A DNA stretch of 64,000 nucleotides, from the NCBI GenBank assembly GCA_034509425.1, contig JAVTVJ010000863.1, forward strand, positions 62,001-126,000, read 5' to 3'. Each line of letters opens with the position of its first letter. Positions within the stretch are counted from its first letter, which is position 1. This DNA is from Eopsaltria australis (taxonomy: Eukaryota; Chordata; Aves; Passeriformes; Petroicidae). A program made the translations under genes and the position numbers. Below are positions 1-13,100 of the stretch, in pieces. The notes beneath the pieces were generated by a model. The model was not told the origin of the DNA and did no database searches. It saw nothing but the letters and a program-made list of their open reading frames with translations.

Positions 1-3000
1 CATTCCTCGGGGCTGCTCAGGGTTTCTGTGCCACTGGGGCTGCGCTGGTGCTGCCACCTGAGCTGAGCTCAGACCTGCTGGCTGCTGATTGCAGCTGCAA
101 ACAGGAACTGAAGCACTGGCACCTTCTTGGCACTGTCTGCACACGGGCAAGGCTTGGGTTTGGTGTTTCTTCATGGGAAACTCTGGGGTTCTTGGTCCTT
201 GGGCCTGATGCTGCTGCGGCACCGGGACATAACAGGATATAATATGATTTTCCACACATTTTGTTGCTGGGACAAACAATACTTGCACTTCCTAGGCTAT
301 TCCCTATGGCACACATGCCAGAGCACCATGGATGCTCTAGGATAAAGCCTTTGTAGTGTCCTGTGCTTCAGGGAGAGTGGAGCATACAGGACACTAAAGT
401 ACCAGTACGGGGCCAAATCCTGGCTGCAGGAGCTTTCACTGAGAGCAAACCTTACCCACGAAGCTGAAATAGCTTTACCTAATTGTTTCAGGATTTGGCT
501 GCAATCATGCACTGAGAGAAACAACATTCCAGGAGTCTGAAGCTCAACATTCTGAACTTTGGGGGACAGAGAAGCTGCAATGTGGGTGTATAACTGAATT
601 CAGTGTCACTGCTGAGGGAGCTGCAGAAGGCTGGGAATTGGCACACGGCTGCCCACTCCTGAAGTGTTCCCTGGCTCCTGGTTTATTCTGTCTTCCACCT
701 CTGTGCCAGGACTGAACCAGTCTGTAATGGATGCTGAGCCTGAAATGAAGGAACTCTCTGTTCTCGCTGTCTCCAATGAGAAAGGGATCAACAACCCTGA
801 CCAGCAACATTGAAAAACGATGATCACAACTAAACTTAAATAAGATGTCTTATAGCACAATCTCAAGAATCAATTCATCCTTGTTTGAACCAACTGTAGG
901 TAAACAATTGGAGCATTTGGTGAGGAGCTGTAAAGAGGAGGAAAAACAAAAACCAAAACTAAAAAGCCAAAACTGAAGAGGTTTTGTTTTTTTTTAAACA
1001 GCAATTTATAAGCACAAATTCTAATGAATAAGAACCACAGAAAGCCTGAAGGAAAGGGCAAGGCAAATCCAACTGCTCCAAATAGAATGAGAAAAAATCC
1101 ATAGAATGCAGAGCATCAGGTCTGGCTTTTGATTACATTTGCTGTTCTTGTTGTTTGCATCAGCTTATTTTTAATTGCTGGTTGCTGTGTTACTGTGGCT
1201 TCAGTGTGATTTCCCACAAACCAGGATTTCACCTAAAAGGGTTTTTAGCCAGGTGAAGCTGAAGGAATTCTATTAGAGAAGACAGGAAGGGAACTTTACA
1301 ATTTTAAGGAAATATGCTTTCAGTAATTAAAGACAAATTAAATATAATTTGTGTTTATGTAAACAAGATGTTAAATAATATAAATCTGAACTGTCTGAAC
1401 CCATGTGTATAATAAAAAAAGGCAGAGATCAGGGCTTTAGAGTGTTGGGAACTGTGTATACACATGATACAGATAGACATGGATGTATAAATGCCATAGG
1501 TATTTAAGCACATACATTATGACTTTAGAAACTTGTGCTACTTTTTATTCTTTTATATTGCCGTAATTGCAGCTTCAAGTAGTAACAATGCACAGAGTGG
1601 ATCATATTGAAATATAAATAAATGAGAACAGAATATTGCTTTGAACGCCTGTTGCTTGTGGTGGCTTTTAATAGCAGCCTAAAGACAGTGAAACAAAAAA
1701 TTATCCATTGCATCAGCATGTCTGCTTATATTCCCTCCATTATTATAGGAGAATTTTCAGGAGTGACAGGAATTACAGCAGCAATTGTCAAAAAGGTAAA
1801 AACAATACTCAGATTCAAGTTACAAGAATGATGCAAACCCAGAAAATCACTTTTGCTCAGCCTCTAGTTTTGATCTCTCTACCTTTTGATTTTTAAAATC
1901 CACCCCCTCACCCTTCCAAGTTTTGCATCCCATTTCATATTGTCACCCCCCAGGAGATTTTTTCCTCCCATTTCCTATTGCTGGCCCCCCAGGAAATGCA
2001 GAGGGAGGGCAATATTATTCTGCAGGTGCTTATTCACACCTCTGTCTGCTTCTGAATCTCCAAATCAATCCTAGCTCTGCATTTTCCCAGCGAATCAGTT
2101 CTGCTGTGTCCCACCACATGCTCCTCTTCCCACAGCATTCTGTCCTGGGGTTCCATTAATGCTCTCCACAGCAAGTGTTTCAATGAGGATGAACATAAAA
2201 AGTGACCCCAGAAAACCTCAGGAGCAGGGAAGGGGAGAAGCGACCTTGCCCTGGATTCAGTTCTGCCTTTCTCTTTTCATAAGAAAGTTCCCTGATGGGA
2301 TGTTGCTGATGGAATCCCTGCCTTCTCATTAAGCTGAGAATTTACCGCCAGGTGGGTCTGATCTATTCCAGAGGGCAGAAGTTGCAAACATGACAAGCCC
2401 TGACTGGGTCCAGCCACTCACAAAACAAGACAGTAAATCATCAGCATTTACAGCAGGGCTGTCATTCCCTGGGCAAGGACGCTGTGGATCGTGAACCGCC
2501 CTGCTGGAATCACAAACCACCATTTATATCCCGGAGACTGAACAAACAGAGCAGCCTCAGAAATGCCAATATCGCTGCTCCTATCAACATAAGTAAGTAA
2601 AGCTTACAAGAACAAAAGTTAAATAAGCAATTTTAAAAATAATTGAATTGACTAAAGGATGCAACCAGATGAGGAATGAAGACACAGCACACATGACTCA
2701 AACTGATGGAAACCAATTAGTCAAACGAATACTTGCCAGTGGTATTCACCCCGTTCTTGGCCAGATACCTCATGATTTTGTTCTGTTTGGCAATGTTTTA
2801 GTGTTTCTCTAAACGTGATCCCTCACAAGTGTCCAGCTGGTTCCTGGACACGAACTGCTCTTGCAGTTCAGGCTCCATCCTGCACGAGATCTGTCCAACA
2901 TGTGATGAGCACAGCAGGGGCACGTTTGCTCCTGCCAAGATGATGCACGTTCTGCCCATCTTCAGCCATTTTCACAAACCATCAAAGTCCTTGGTCACCC

Positions 3001-4257
3001 CCACGGCCAGTGAGGGATAGATTGGCCTTTCCCACCATAAAAATGTAGAAACCAACAGAAACCCTTGTGTTTCCTGTGAGAAATCCAGCCTTCATGAAGC
3101 AAAGGTAATGCTTAGAGCCAGTTTTAAAACCCCAGTTACAGAAGGTAAGAAACAAAACCCCATAATTGCCATCACTGAAATATCTTAGGGCTTTGAATCC
3201 AACCAAAATATGATGAACCAGGCCCTTCCAATCAGAATGGGGTCTGGCTCCCCATATGTGATCCCTGCCTTGGCTACACCACTATGGGACAAGAGCAAGT
3301 CCTGACACACGTCTCGCTCCTGGGGCTGTTTTGCTCTCCCTGCTGCCAGCAGGTCTAGGCATGGGTTGTTTCTTTGTGTACAAAGGGTGGTATTGATGGA
3401 AACAAACAGTTGAGGCTTGTGGGACAAGTTCTTCAGGTGGCTTATGGGAAGGTGCCTGGGATTTTCCCTGTTCCTCTTCCTCCTCTTTGTTAGAACTGAC
3501 TCCCAGTCTCCTCAGCAGAATTTACCTGAGAGTCCCTCCATCCCAGAAACACTGATACTGTCCCTGCTGCAACTCAGAGCTGGCTTGTGACACTTACTAT
3601 TGTTTATCCAGACATGGCTGATTTAGCAATTTAAACCAGATGTCCACTAAAGAGGGTTTTCTCTTTCATCTGGTTAGGATTTCTCTTGTTTTAATTCTTC
3701 TATCTGGAATTTTCACAGATTTAGTTTCTCCTCTCCCAAATGAAACCTTCTGCATAACACATTATTTGTACCTTTAAATTGTTTTCCTGCAAATTCCAAC
3801 CTCCAGTTTTACTAGTTTACACTGACATGACTCAAAGACAGAAAGGGCTATCCCTGTTCTGCTCTGACCCCTTATAAACCACGGCTCCTTTGACATTACC
3901 CCGGTAACATCTTAATGTGACCAGCAATGTTGTTTGGCCGGGACAGGCCCTTCAGAAGGGTTCCAGCACTCCTGAGAGGACAAGTCATGGAGAATCTTCC
4001 CCTGTGTTCGACAGTTTCAATGCTTTCAACACTCACTGCTAAAACTGAATTTCTGTCTTAGACCTGGGTGCTGGACTTAATCTTTCATTCAGTTCCTGTT
4101 TTAGTTTACTTCACATCATAAATGTTCTACTACTGACCCTTTTCCCCTCCAAATTCCTCTTGTACCGTTTGGAAAGCAGGGGAGGAATATCCTCTGAGGC
4201 ACCAGAGGCAAGTGTGCAGCAGCCGGCCTGGACTGCCAGCCTATTGCTGAGCACCTC
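1..4257. other. Gene-free flank, mostly unique sequence
   Basis: No open reading frame here resembles a known protein, and none is long enough or flanked by convincing splice sites to be called an exon. Composition is ordinary for a noncoding avian interval, with short A-rich and T-rich runs such as the one around 980-1000. The only internal structure I see is an imperfect 48-bp-offset duplication at 1929-2006, listed separately. A long-range regulatory element or lncRNA exon could be present, but nothing in the sequence alone shows it. Confidence 0.6.
1929..2006. repeat. Imperfect direct duplication, 48-bp offset
   Basis: A stretch starting with CCCATTTC, then TATTG, then a run of C and AGGA occurs at 1929 and again at 1977. 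About 30 bases of each copy match, with several substitutions. It is a minor local duplication with no coding potential. Confidence 0.5.
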
Positions 4258-4671
4258 CAGCAGCAGGGGGATAACCCACAGCAGGAGCACGGGGATAACC
4301 CACACCAGGAGCAGCACAGGGATAACCCACAGCAGGAGCACAGGGATAACCCACAGCAGCCTCAGGGGATAACCCAAAGCAGCACAGGGGGATAACCCAC
4401 ACCAGGAGCAGCACAGCCCACAGCAGGAGCAGGGATAACCCACAGCAGGAGCAGGGGGATAACCCACAGCAGCAGGGGGATAACTCACACCAGGAGCAGC
4501 ACAGGGATAACCCACAGCAGCAGGGGGATAACCCACAGCAGCCTCATGGGGATAACCCACACCAAGAGCACAGGGATAACCCACACCAGGAGCACAGGGA
4601 TAACCCACAGCAGCACAGGGATAACCCACAGCAGCACAGGGATAACCCACAGCAGCAGGGGGATAACTCAG
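4258..4671. repeat. GGATAAC minisatellite, about 17 copies
   Basis: The heptamer GGATAAC recurs about 17 times, nearly always followed by CCACA and separated by spacers built from CAGCAGGAGCA and CAGCACAGG modules. Unit length varies, mostly between about 18 and 30 bp, because the CAG-rich spacer is gained or lost. Most unit lengths are multiples of three, so the array stays open in more than one frame, including a 220-codon minus-strand frame at 4111-4773 with a repeating V-G-Y-P pattern. I read these frames as by-products of repeat periodicity and not as genes. A good splice-donor-like CAG|GTGAGT lies 170 bp downstream, at 4841-4849, but no exon could be built around it. Confidence 0.93.
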
Positions 4672-7091
4672 AGGGCACCACATGTGCTCCAGCTGCTCAC
4701 ACCCCCATGGAGCTTGCCTGGCTGCCCCTGTGCTGCAGCTGCAGCTCTGGTGTGGAACCCTGCCCCAGGTCACAGAGCACCTCGGGAGGCAGAGGGAACA
4801 GACACCCTACAGTGTGACCTAGGGAAAGCCTGGACATGCTCAGGTGAGTGGAGGAGGGTCCCAAGGACACCCAGTGATCACCTGTTGGACTCCACAGGTT
4901 AGAGGATGTTTGATATGCCAGTAGAATACTTTTTTCAAATAGAGCCCTTAGAGAACACATAGACTGAAACGTTTTAAATGTATTTTTTAATGTTCCTATA
5001 ACCTCCTGAATTTCAGTCATTTTCAGTTATTAAATGACTCTTAATCATAAGATACAGGTCTTTGGTGATAATGTTTATTCACTGGGAGTTACTTTGGAGT
5101 TTTAGTATGACATCATATATTCCAGTTGTAAGAGACAATAGACCATGCCTTTTTCCTTTCTCTCTTTTAATGTGGACATGAGATGTCTAAGGTCAGGTCC
5201 TCTAAGGAGAATTTGGCCTTTAATGTTTTTGTTTCAGACTCTGATTCCAATTATAGTTGTAGTTCCACCCAACTTGAGTATTTTTGTGCTTAAAAAAAGT
5301 GATGGGCTAAATTAATTTCTGGTTTAAATCAGTGTACATGCATTGGGATAAATTTGGTTCAGTGAACATGATTTACTATGCTAAATACAAAGGCTGGATC
5401 TAACTGTTTCTCTCAATCCTTCTTTCTAGACATGTGAAAGTAAGGAAACAAACAAAAGACCTGCCTGGCAGAAGAAATAAAGCTCTATCAGAGATGTCAC
5501 ATACTGACTGCTATGTTATTTTCATAGTCTTTGTATCTGTTTTTGCTATTTGAAATACATGTAGAGTATGGTTGTGTCTGCCTTGTTCCCCAGCAGATTA
5601 TGTTAAATTATCCATATTTCTAATAAGCAATATAAATAATTAGGCAAGAGTACATGACAAGAAAATTACATTTTGAGCTACTGCTGACATGCCTTTGGTA
5701 GTGTTGGCAGCATCACATGGTTGTGAAATTGAAATGAAGTTGAAAAAGCCCAGTGAGAAGCACTGGAGGGAGCAGAGCACGCTCGGTGCCAGGTTGTGGT
5801 GTGTGAGTGTGGATTTCCTGGGAGCCAGTCCCAAAATCCCCACTGAACCCCTGCAGGAGCAGAGCCCAGCGGAGCTGCCCTGCAAGGCACAGGGTGGGCA
5901 GGCAGGGCCAAACCTGCCCGGGTCAGCCACAGGGAGCAGGACACAACCATGTGTGTGACTGTCACTGGCTACTGGCAGCAAGGTGGGATTGAAATCCTGC
6001 AGGTAGCAGAGAACAGTGGAAATGGGAACAGAGAGAGGTGTTTTCCTCTGAGCAGACACTGCTTCTCTTTCCCCAGACTGCTGCAGCCGTGCTCTGTGCT
6101 GGGCTAACTGGGCATCCTGGCTGCTCTGAGGCTCCCCTGGGGCCAGGAGTGGGACATGAGCACAGACACAGAGCCTGCCCCAGAGAGCTCAACACTCAGA
6201 AGAGTGCACAAAAATCTGAGAGAGAAATGCAGAGCAAGCATTTGTTTCAGAAAGTTCTGTTCTGTTTTAAGCCACAAGGCCACATTGTAAATAAATAATG
6301 AGGACAAGCCAAGGCCATCATTACATGAGTAAAAGTGTATGGAACTGGGTCTTTCTATAAATGACCTTACATAACACCACCCCCCCCCCAAAAAAAACCC
6401 CAAACTAACAAACAAACAAAAAGAAAAAATCCAAACCCAGAAGAAAATTCGTAAGAAATGCAAGATCAAACACTGCAGCTGCCAGTCAGCAGGGCAGTGG
6501 ACAATTACCCTCTGCGTGGCAGTCCTGCTTTCAATCCCCAGCAGTCCCATGAATGCTGGCTGTAATGTTATTCCACTCCCCAAAGTGTCACGAATGTTGA
6601 TCCTCCAAGTGTGGTCAGCAGTGGTACCAGCCTTTCCTGCCCCCAGGACCTGAAGGGATGATGCAGCACAGAGGGTGTTTGTGAGATGTGACACGGCATC
6701 TTGTGCTTTCCTCTGCTAGGAAAACATCTCTCTGAGGCTTTCAAAAGAGCAGGGAAGGCCTCATTCATATTTTCTCAGCACTGGTGTGAAAAACAGGCCA
6801 GAGGGGTCAGCCAGAGCCGGCACAGAGGGGCAGGAGGCTCCGTTCTGGGCTCCCAGGCAGGGGACACAGCCCCACGGTGCCCTGTGCACAGCCATGCCCC
6901 AAAATGAGCAGCAGCAGGGCTGGCCTGAGGCAGGGACAGGGGTCCTGTCATTGCTGCTGTCACAGGGCACATTTACATGGCTCAGACAGTATCACATCAT
7001 GCTGATGAGCTGTTTCTGTGGTTTTTGGGGAAAAACAAAAGCAAACCCTCCCCCGTGGAAGTGGAGGGGGGGGGGAGAGGAACTAGCTGAC
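4672..7091. other. Gene-free interval
   Basis: No gene recognised. The interval contains a C-run followed by an A-rich, AAC-repeating stretch at about 6377-6425 and a G-run at about 7064-7076. The longest frame, minus strand 6104-6694, has a hydrophobic middle but no recognisable family, no splice context and low-complexity codon runs. I treat it as a chance frame. Confidence 0.55.
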
Positions 7092-7132
7092 ACTTAAGGT
7101 CTCTTCCAACCCAAACTATTCTGTTTCTATGG
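7092..7132 (+). mobile_element. CR1 LINE remnant, extreme 3' tip
   Basis: The string TTAAGGTCTCTTCCAACCCA followed by AACTATTCTGTTTCTATGG closely matches the conserved 3' terminus of avian CR1 retroposons, which typically ends in TTCCAACCC, then ATTCTGTG and ATTCTATG repeats. Only this tip is clear; upstream sequence is too diverged, or is interrupted by the G-run just before it, to assign. The element is inactive, because CR1 copies are commonly truncated at the 5' end. The call rests on recall of the family consensus, not on an alignment. Confidence 0.7.
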
Positions 7133-10100
7133 CATTTCCTTATGTTAAGTGAAAGAACAGTACAGGAACTGCAGTCCTGCCTGCAGCTGAGTATTTCACA
7201 AGCAGGCCCCTCTGACAGACACCTTCAGGCATCCAGAACTTGCCAGCTTGGTACTTTCATCTGTTCCAAATAATCTCTTCCACTGAATGTGCAAAAATGT
7301 AATCATCCCACAGGGATCAAATAAGGCAGCAAAGACTTCAGGAGAACAGATTTGTTCCTTCTTCATGATTATCAGTTTCAAGACGGACAAAACAGACCAA
7401 GAATAAGATTAGCATGGAGGAAGGGAGTTCATAACACCCGCTGTAAGCACTGGAAAAAAAGTTGCAGTGTTGTTGTTTAGGAAAGGCAGAGGCAGACAGT
7501 GCTGCTGTGCAAACCACATGGACAAACTCAGCCACTGAAGGCAACTTCCAGCTCCTGAGGTACTGGGAGCAAGGCTTGGGAGGAAGTTAAAAAAACCATC
7601 TACAAAGTGTTGAAGTGGGACTGCTTTCCCTTTTGCCATCATGCTGAGAGGCTGCAGAGCCAAGCTCATTCCAGGTGCTTGCCAATCATTTACCATCACT
7701 ATACCACAGTATTCTCTGGCAGATGTTTTTGCTCTGCCTCCACCTCTTCCCACCTCCAACAAATTTCCTCTTTTCCACAGAGAACACAGTATCATGGATT
7801 TCCAAGAATTAATGATTTATGTTAAACAAACAAGAGCATGTCACTGAAAACCTTATCAAAAGACCTGGAAAATGCCACGCACATGTCAGATTGTTGCAGA
7901 GATCTGCCTGAATGCGCTGAGTTTTTGGCATCAAGGGTGACCTTAGCCAGAAGTCACATGTAGCTGTCAGACTGCAGCAGTGGTGTGTGACACACACTCC
8001 TCTGGGACACGCTGCACCTCCTGTCATTTGGCACACTGCTCACCTGAGCAGCCCTTGCCCAGTTTAAGGAGTGGCTGAGGGAGTGCACTTCATTCTGTTA
8101 CAGCCAGCTGATTACTAAATCTTATTTCCCAAAGCAAACAAAAACAAATGTTTCATTTTCAAATCATTACCATAAGTGTCACAGCTTTCAAACAAATTTC
8201 ACTGAGATTTTACTCTGATCACTGCGATTAATGCTAAGGACCTTGGCAATTGGCCCAAAACTGAGCATAAGGGAAATCTAATCTAAGCCTAGGATCAAGA
8301 CACTCGGGCTTCAGTGATGTTTCACTGCACTCAGATGTACGTGAGGTTTCAGCCCTCAGTCTTTAATAAAGCTGTCTATAAACAACATGCAGATTGAGAC
8401 TATGCTCCACAGTTTCTACTTTCATTCCACTTTTGGCAGGTAAGACATTTGTCAAATACCTTCGTGAAGTTACTGCCAGTTTGAGGGTTTGTTTTTTGTT
8501 TAATCTGAGTCTGCGGTGAGGTTCAGGCAAAACAGGTCTAATGAATCCACAGCTTCCTCTGGTGCTATCGACCGCCTGTCAGCACACAGAGCTCACAAAT
8601 GTCATTTATTTACCTTGGAGGTGGCCTCAGGAGGGTAACATCAACATCAATGCTGTGCACACACGTAGCCAGATTATGGGGAACCTACGTCTCTGTGGTT
8701 ATCTCTGGTGGAAGCTGACTCCTGGTATCACAAGCTGACACTGCCCCTCTCTAGTACAAGGTTCCTGTGTTGATACTGATGATTTCAGATTTTATGCCAC
8801 ATAAACGTTTAGATTCTGAACTGATGTGGCCTGGAAATTTACGATTTACATCAAAACAATACAAATGTGAAAGGTTTCTCTACTGGTTTTCCATAGCTTC
8901 ACTCCTTTGTTTTATTCTTTTCAGGTTTTCATAATGAATCCTTAAGATCAGTATATGAAAACACCTGACAGCTGGAAGTCAGTATTAGCTGTCACAAATT
9001 AAGTACACAGAAATATTTGTAAACACATGTGGGCAGTCCTGAAAAGCCAGCTCAGATCATCTGCATATCTCATATATCAGTCTCTCTTGGACAACAAAAT
9101 CAACATTTTACAAGGGCAGTTAGCAAACCTATCAAGGACCTACCAAACAAAACACCATGAGGGCGAAAGGCAGATAAAAGGTTTTAAGGTGACAGGAATA
9201 GCAATCCATTGAAGTTGCTTGCCTTTCCTGGTGGAGGCAGTTTTACCTTGTTTCACCTTGCTTTGAGATTTTGGGTTCCATCCCCACAGTGTTTCTAGAC
9301 TGTTCTCCTCAGAAGCTTGTTTTATCTGTCTAACATGTCACTGTAAAACGGCACTGGGAGCTTCAGTCAGTCCCAAAGTACAAAGGAGCTTTTGCCACTG
9401 AGCCTCCAGTCCCAAAGATGCTCATCTCTGAACCCCATTGAATCCACTTCTATTTTATTAACTTGTACCATCTGAAGCATTTGTGCTTTCCCAGACTGGA
9501 CAGCCTGGCTCTGTCCATGTGCTGCCCTTGGCTGATGGGGTGAGTGCACACAGCATTCCCTGGAGCTGACCACTGCCTAAAGGCAAATCCACACCCACCA
9601 GGCTGCTTCTGATGGCTCTCATCCTCACCACCAACAGGATGGAGAATAACCTTGCAAGCAGACTCATTACTGGAAGCCTCTTTCCCTGTGATCTCTCATC
9701 CCAGAGCCTGTGAATGTGCATTCCTGCAGAAGCACACTGCTGCCCTCCTGGGCTGAGCAGCTGAGTGCCACTCACACCTGCCAGGTGCAGAAATCAAGCA
9801 GCAGCCCAAGAGAGCTGCCAGCTGAGGGAGTGACCAGAGCCTGGCTCACTGTGCACTGATAGGGATGAGCACACACACAGAGCAGAGCCTGGCTTCCCTG
9901 GCAGCTGCAGCTGCCTTCCCTTCCCAGTCCTGCTGGGGAAAGGTGTGTGAGGACCTTGTGCCCACTCTGGGCACAGCACGAGGTGTGAGCCATCACATCA
10001 CAGAGCCATGCAGCAGCAGGAGCCTCTCCTAGATGTTTCCAGGCACATTAACAGGTCAGAGGAACACACTGCATCACCTGACCTGCTACAGAACATAAGC

Positions 10101-13100
10101 TACTGATTTCCTTGAGTTCATTGAATGATTCTATTTTGGAATATATTAAGAAAAATATTTCTAGAACTATGGAAGCAAAAAAATCTAATAAAATGCCTGG
10201 AGATTTCTTTTAACTGTTAAATATGTTTTTCATTGCTCACTGAATGTCTGACTTCAGAATCCAGTATTGATTCATACTGTGTATCATATCCAACAGTGAG
10301 GGATCCTAAATCAGATCTGGTCTGGTTTGGGGTATAAAATAAAAATAAACACATCTCTATGAATTTCTCCTTTCAAATACTTCAGTCCTCTTCTTAGTTC
10401 TTTCCGAATTCTCTGATTTTTTTCAATCTAGAGCTAGACTTAGAAAGCTGATTTTATAACACAGACACCTTTAGCCTCTGGAAGGAGAAATGAGTCCAAT
10501 TGTCTCATCCTGTAGGCTCCCAAAGAGCTGTTCAATTAAGACTGCCATTGAGGCAATAACTGCCTGTTGGATTAAAACTGATAAGCTACATCAAAAAATG
10601 CTGTCCAGTCCATTATCAGAACTACTGAGCCAGTTGTTCCCCAGCAGATATTCTATGTTCACTCTGTGAAAATCTTTTTCTTCTTAAAATTATAATTGGA
10701 AAATACTTATTTGTGAACTGAATCAACTGAAATTGGAATAGACAAAGCTCCAAGCTGACCATAAAACTGTCTTTAATTAAGAAATTGGTTGAACTCCAAA
10801 TCCAGGGCATGTTCTTTGCATCTGACAAGCAAGAGAAACAGTTTTAAAGCCACACGCCTCTTGTGACAGATAAGCATTTCACTAGAAAGAGCAAAGTGCT
10901 TCCTTCCTTTGTTCTAATTTCAAACCAGAGCAACACTAAAAAAAAACTACCTGATCTGTAGCTCCTCCACTGAGGTCACGATGAGAGGCTGTACCTAGTT
11001 TCTGACCTGAAAGGATGTCACACATGTACTCTCTAGTGAGCAGGAAACTGCGTGAGTGCTTCCTGTGGCTTTGAGCCTCAGATCACGCTCTTGGCAATGG
11101 AGCAAAGACAAGTTGCCTTTGCAATATTTGGGGTTTTTTCCAGTCAATGGCCTATTTTCTATAAGAGGGCAACCGAGCAGCTTGACAGAACTTCACACTG
11201 CAGTCAGAGGCACCATTAGAGCTGCAGTGAGTGCCAGCAGTGGGACAGCAGGGGCCTGAAATTCCATCCCACCTGTCATGGGTGTACCTGCCCCGAGTCC
11301 CCAGAGTGCCCAGACGGCCTTTGGAAAGCTGATGCTGCCAGTCCATCTCTGCTGCTGTTCCAAGGCAGCTCACCCAAGCCCGTACCTGTCACAGCCGTGC
11401 TCTGAGCTGGGGCAGGCATCCCCCCAGGGCTTGTTTGAATTAGGATCCCAGCCACGATTACAGCTGAGTGGAGTCCAAGCACCTGGCACAGACATGACCT
11501 AAAATCGAGCTGTTCTGGCTCCAGGGGCTGCAGTTACCCTGACACAGCTCGAGCTGCTGGGAACATCTGGGGCCAGGGACAGAGCACCCTGGCTGAAGGA
11601 CTGCTGCAGCCAACTGCAGTGTGGCTGGAACAGAAACTGAGGCTAAACTGGCTGAATATGAGTGGTTACAGTGGGAGTTTATTCTGAGTAACAGCCACCA
11701 TCCCAGTGCTCACAAACTATTGGGATATTTTTTACTGGAAATAACCAAACAACATCCTTGGCAAGATTTACTACTCTGCATTTTCTCATGTTCAGAATAA
11801 AATTCCAGGAGAACATCCCCATCCCAGCCTTCCCTCTTTGCTCACAATTCAAAGAGCCCTCACTTGCCCTTCCATGTGCAGCTCATCAGGTTTGTCATTC
11901 ACGGTGCCCAGGGCTCCTGCCACACCTGGAGCAGCTCTGCCTCTGGAGGGGCAGCCTCTGAGGAAATGCAGAGCAGGAGCTGTGGCACAGCTCCCCAGGA
12001 AGGGCTGCACACAAAGCAGGGAGCACTGGACACCACTCACAACTTGCTCTGCAGGGAGCAACCTTAAACACAGACCCTGCTTGGGTAGGGGTGGGAATTT
12101 TTGACAGGAAACCAAGAATGAGCCAAAGCAGATTACAAGAAGAAAGAAAATACAGCAGAAAAGCACTGGTTAGGTGCAGAGCTATTAACTTCTTAACTTT
12201 TTGAGTCACATTCTAAAATTTCCACGGGGCTGAGAACTGCACCCCTCTCTATCCTCAGAGCCCCTCATTTCTCTGCACTAAGATCCCACTCTTACATTAT
12301 CCTTTATTGCTACCTCTCTAAGCCCACATTCCCACCACGCCAATTCCATATTCCTTGCTTCTGAAGGCAAGTCCTACCTCACAAAGAAAGCAGGAATTCT
12401 CAGGCTGTGACTCACAATTTCCATCTATGGAGCACAATGTCAATCTAGTCCATCAGTCCCTGAATGGAGGTGAACTCTCCCCTCCCTGCCAGGTGCAGAC
12501 TCAGCACAGGTGAGGCCAGGGCCCCTTGTCCCCTGTGCTGGATCCCAAACACGGCCACTGCCACCCAATGACCCTGAGCTGTGGGTGTAGGAGAAGAGCT
12601 GGAGCACTGGAGAAAATTCCTAGGAATCACATAACCCAAAAAGAATGTGATTTTACAATCTTTTTTACCAGTGGGGGAAGAATTTACTGGCATCAAGATT
12701 TGAACCCAGATGTTTTCATCAGGCACAATTTTGTTTTTCTTTGCATTCAATCATGACACTGAGTACAGCCTACAGTTGTGTTAAATTACTGCACTTACAA
12801 ACAGGCAGCATTCCTTACACATTTTCATTTACTTTGCAATATGCAGTTACTTAGTTCCAGCAACACAACAATTCTCTCTGGCACCAGTTCAACCCAACAG
12901 TTCAAAAAGACTCAAATTTAGCTGATGGTAGATTTAGAGCACAGTATTTTCTCCTGCCTTTTCCCTTTATGTCAGCCCCACTGGTGACCACATACAGAGA
13001 CATGCAGATGTGCCTACATATTCAAAGATTTCTAAACTGGTTAGGTATTTAAAACTCAATTAAAATGAATTCTTGTTCCAACATTCAGCAACTGGCCATA

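Noticed and set aside
4258..4671. CRISPR-like or homing-endonuclease-site-like reading of GGGATAAC repeats
   Set aside because: No constant repeat with unique spacers, and a vertebrate context. The octamer is only a fragment of a homing site and is a minisatellite core here.
4111..4773. 220-codon minus-strand frame with V-G-Y-P repeats
   Set aside because: Translation of the GGATAAC minisatellite; the opposite strand is also open.
4841..4849. Strong donor match CAG|GTGAGT
   Set aside because: No matching acceptor, ORF or CpG-rich promoter nearby to build an exon; such matches occur by chance.
6104..6694. 196-codon minus-strand frame with hydrophobic middle
   Set aside because: The hydrophobic part comes from an A/C-rich low-complexity tract read in reverse; no family is recognised.
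12690..12715. tRNA-like GGTTCAAATC on the minus strand
   Set aside because: The T-arm pairs poorly and no acceptor stem, D-arm or anticodon arm could be found at the right distances.
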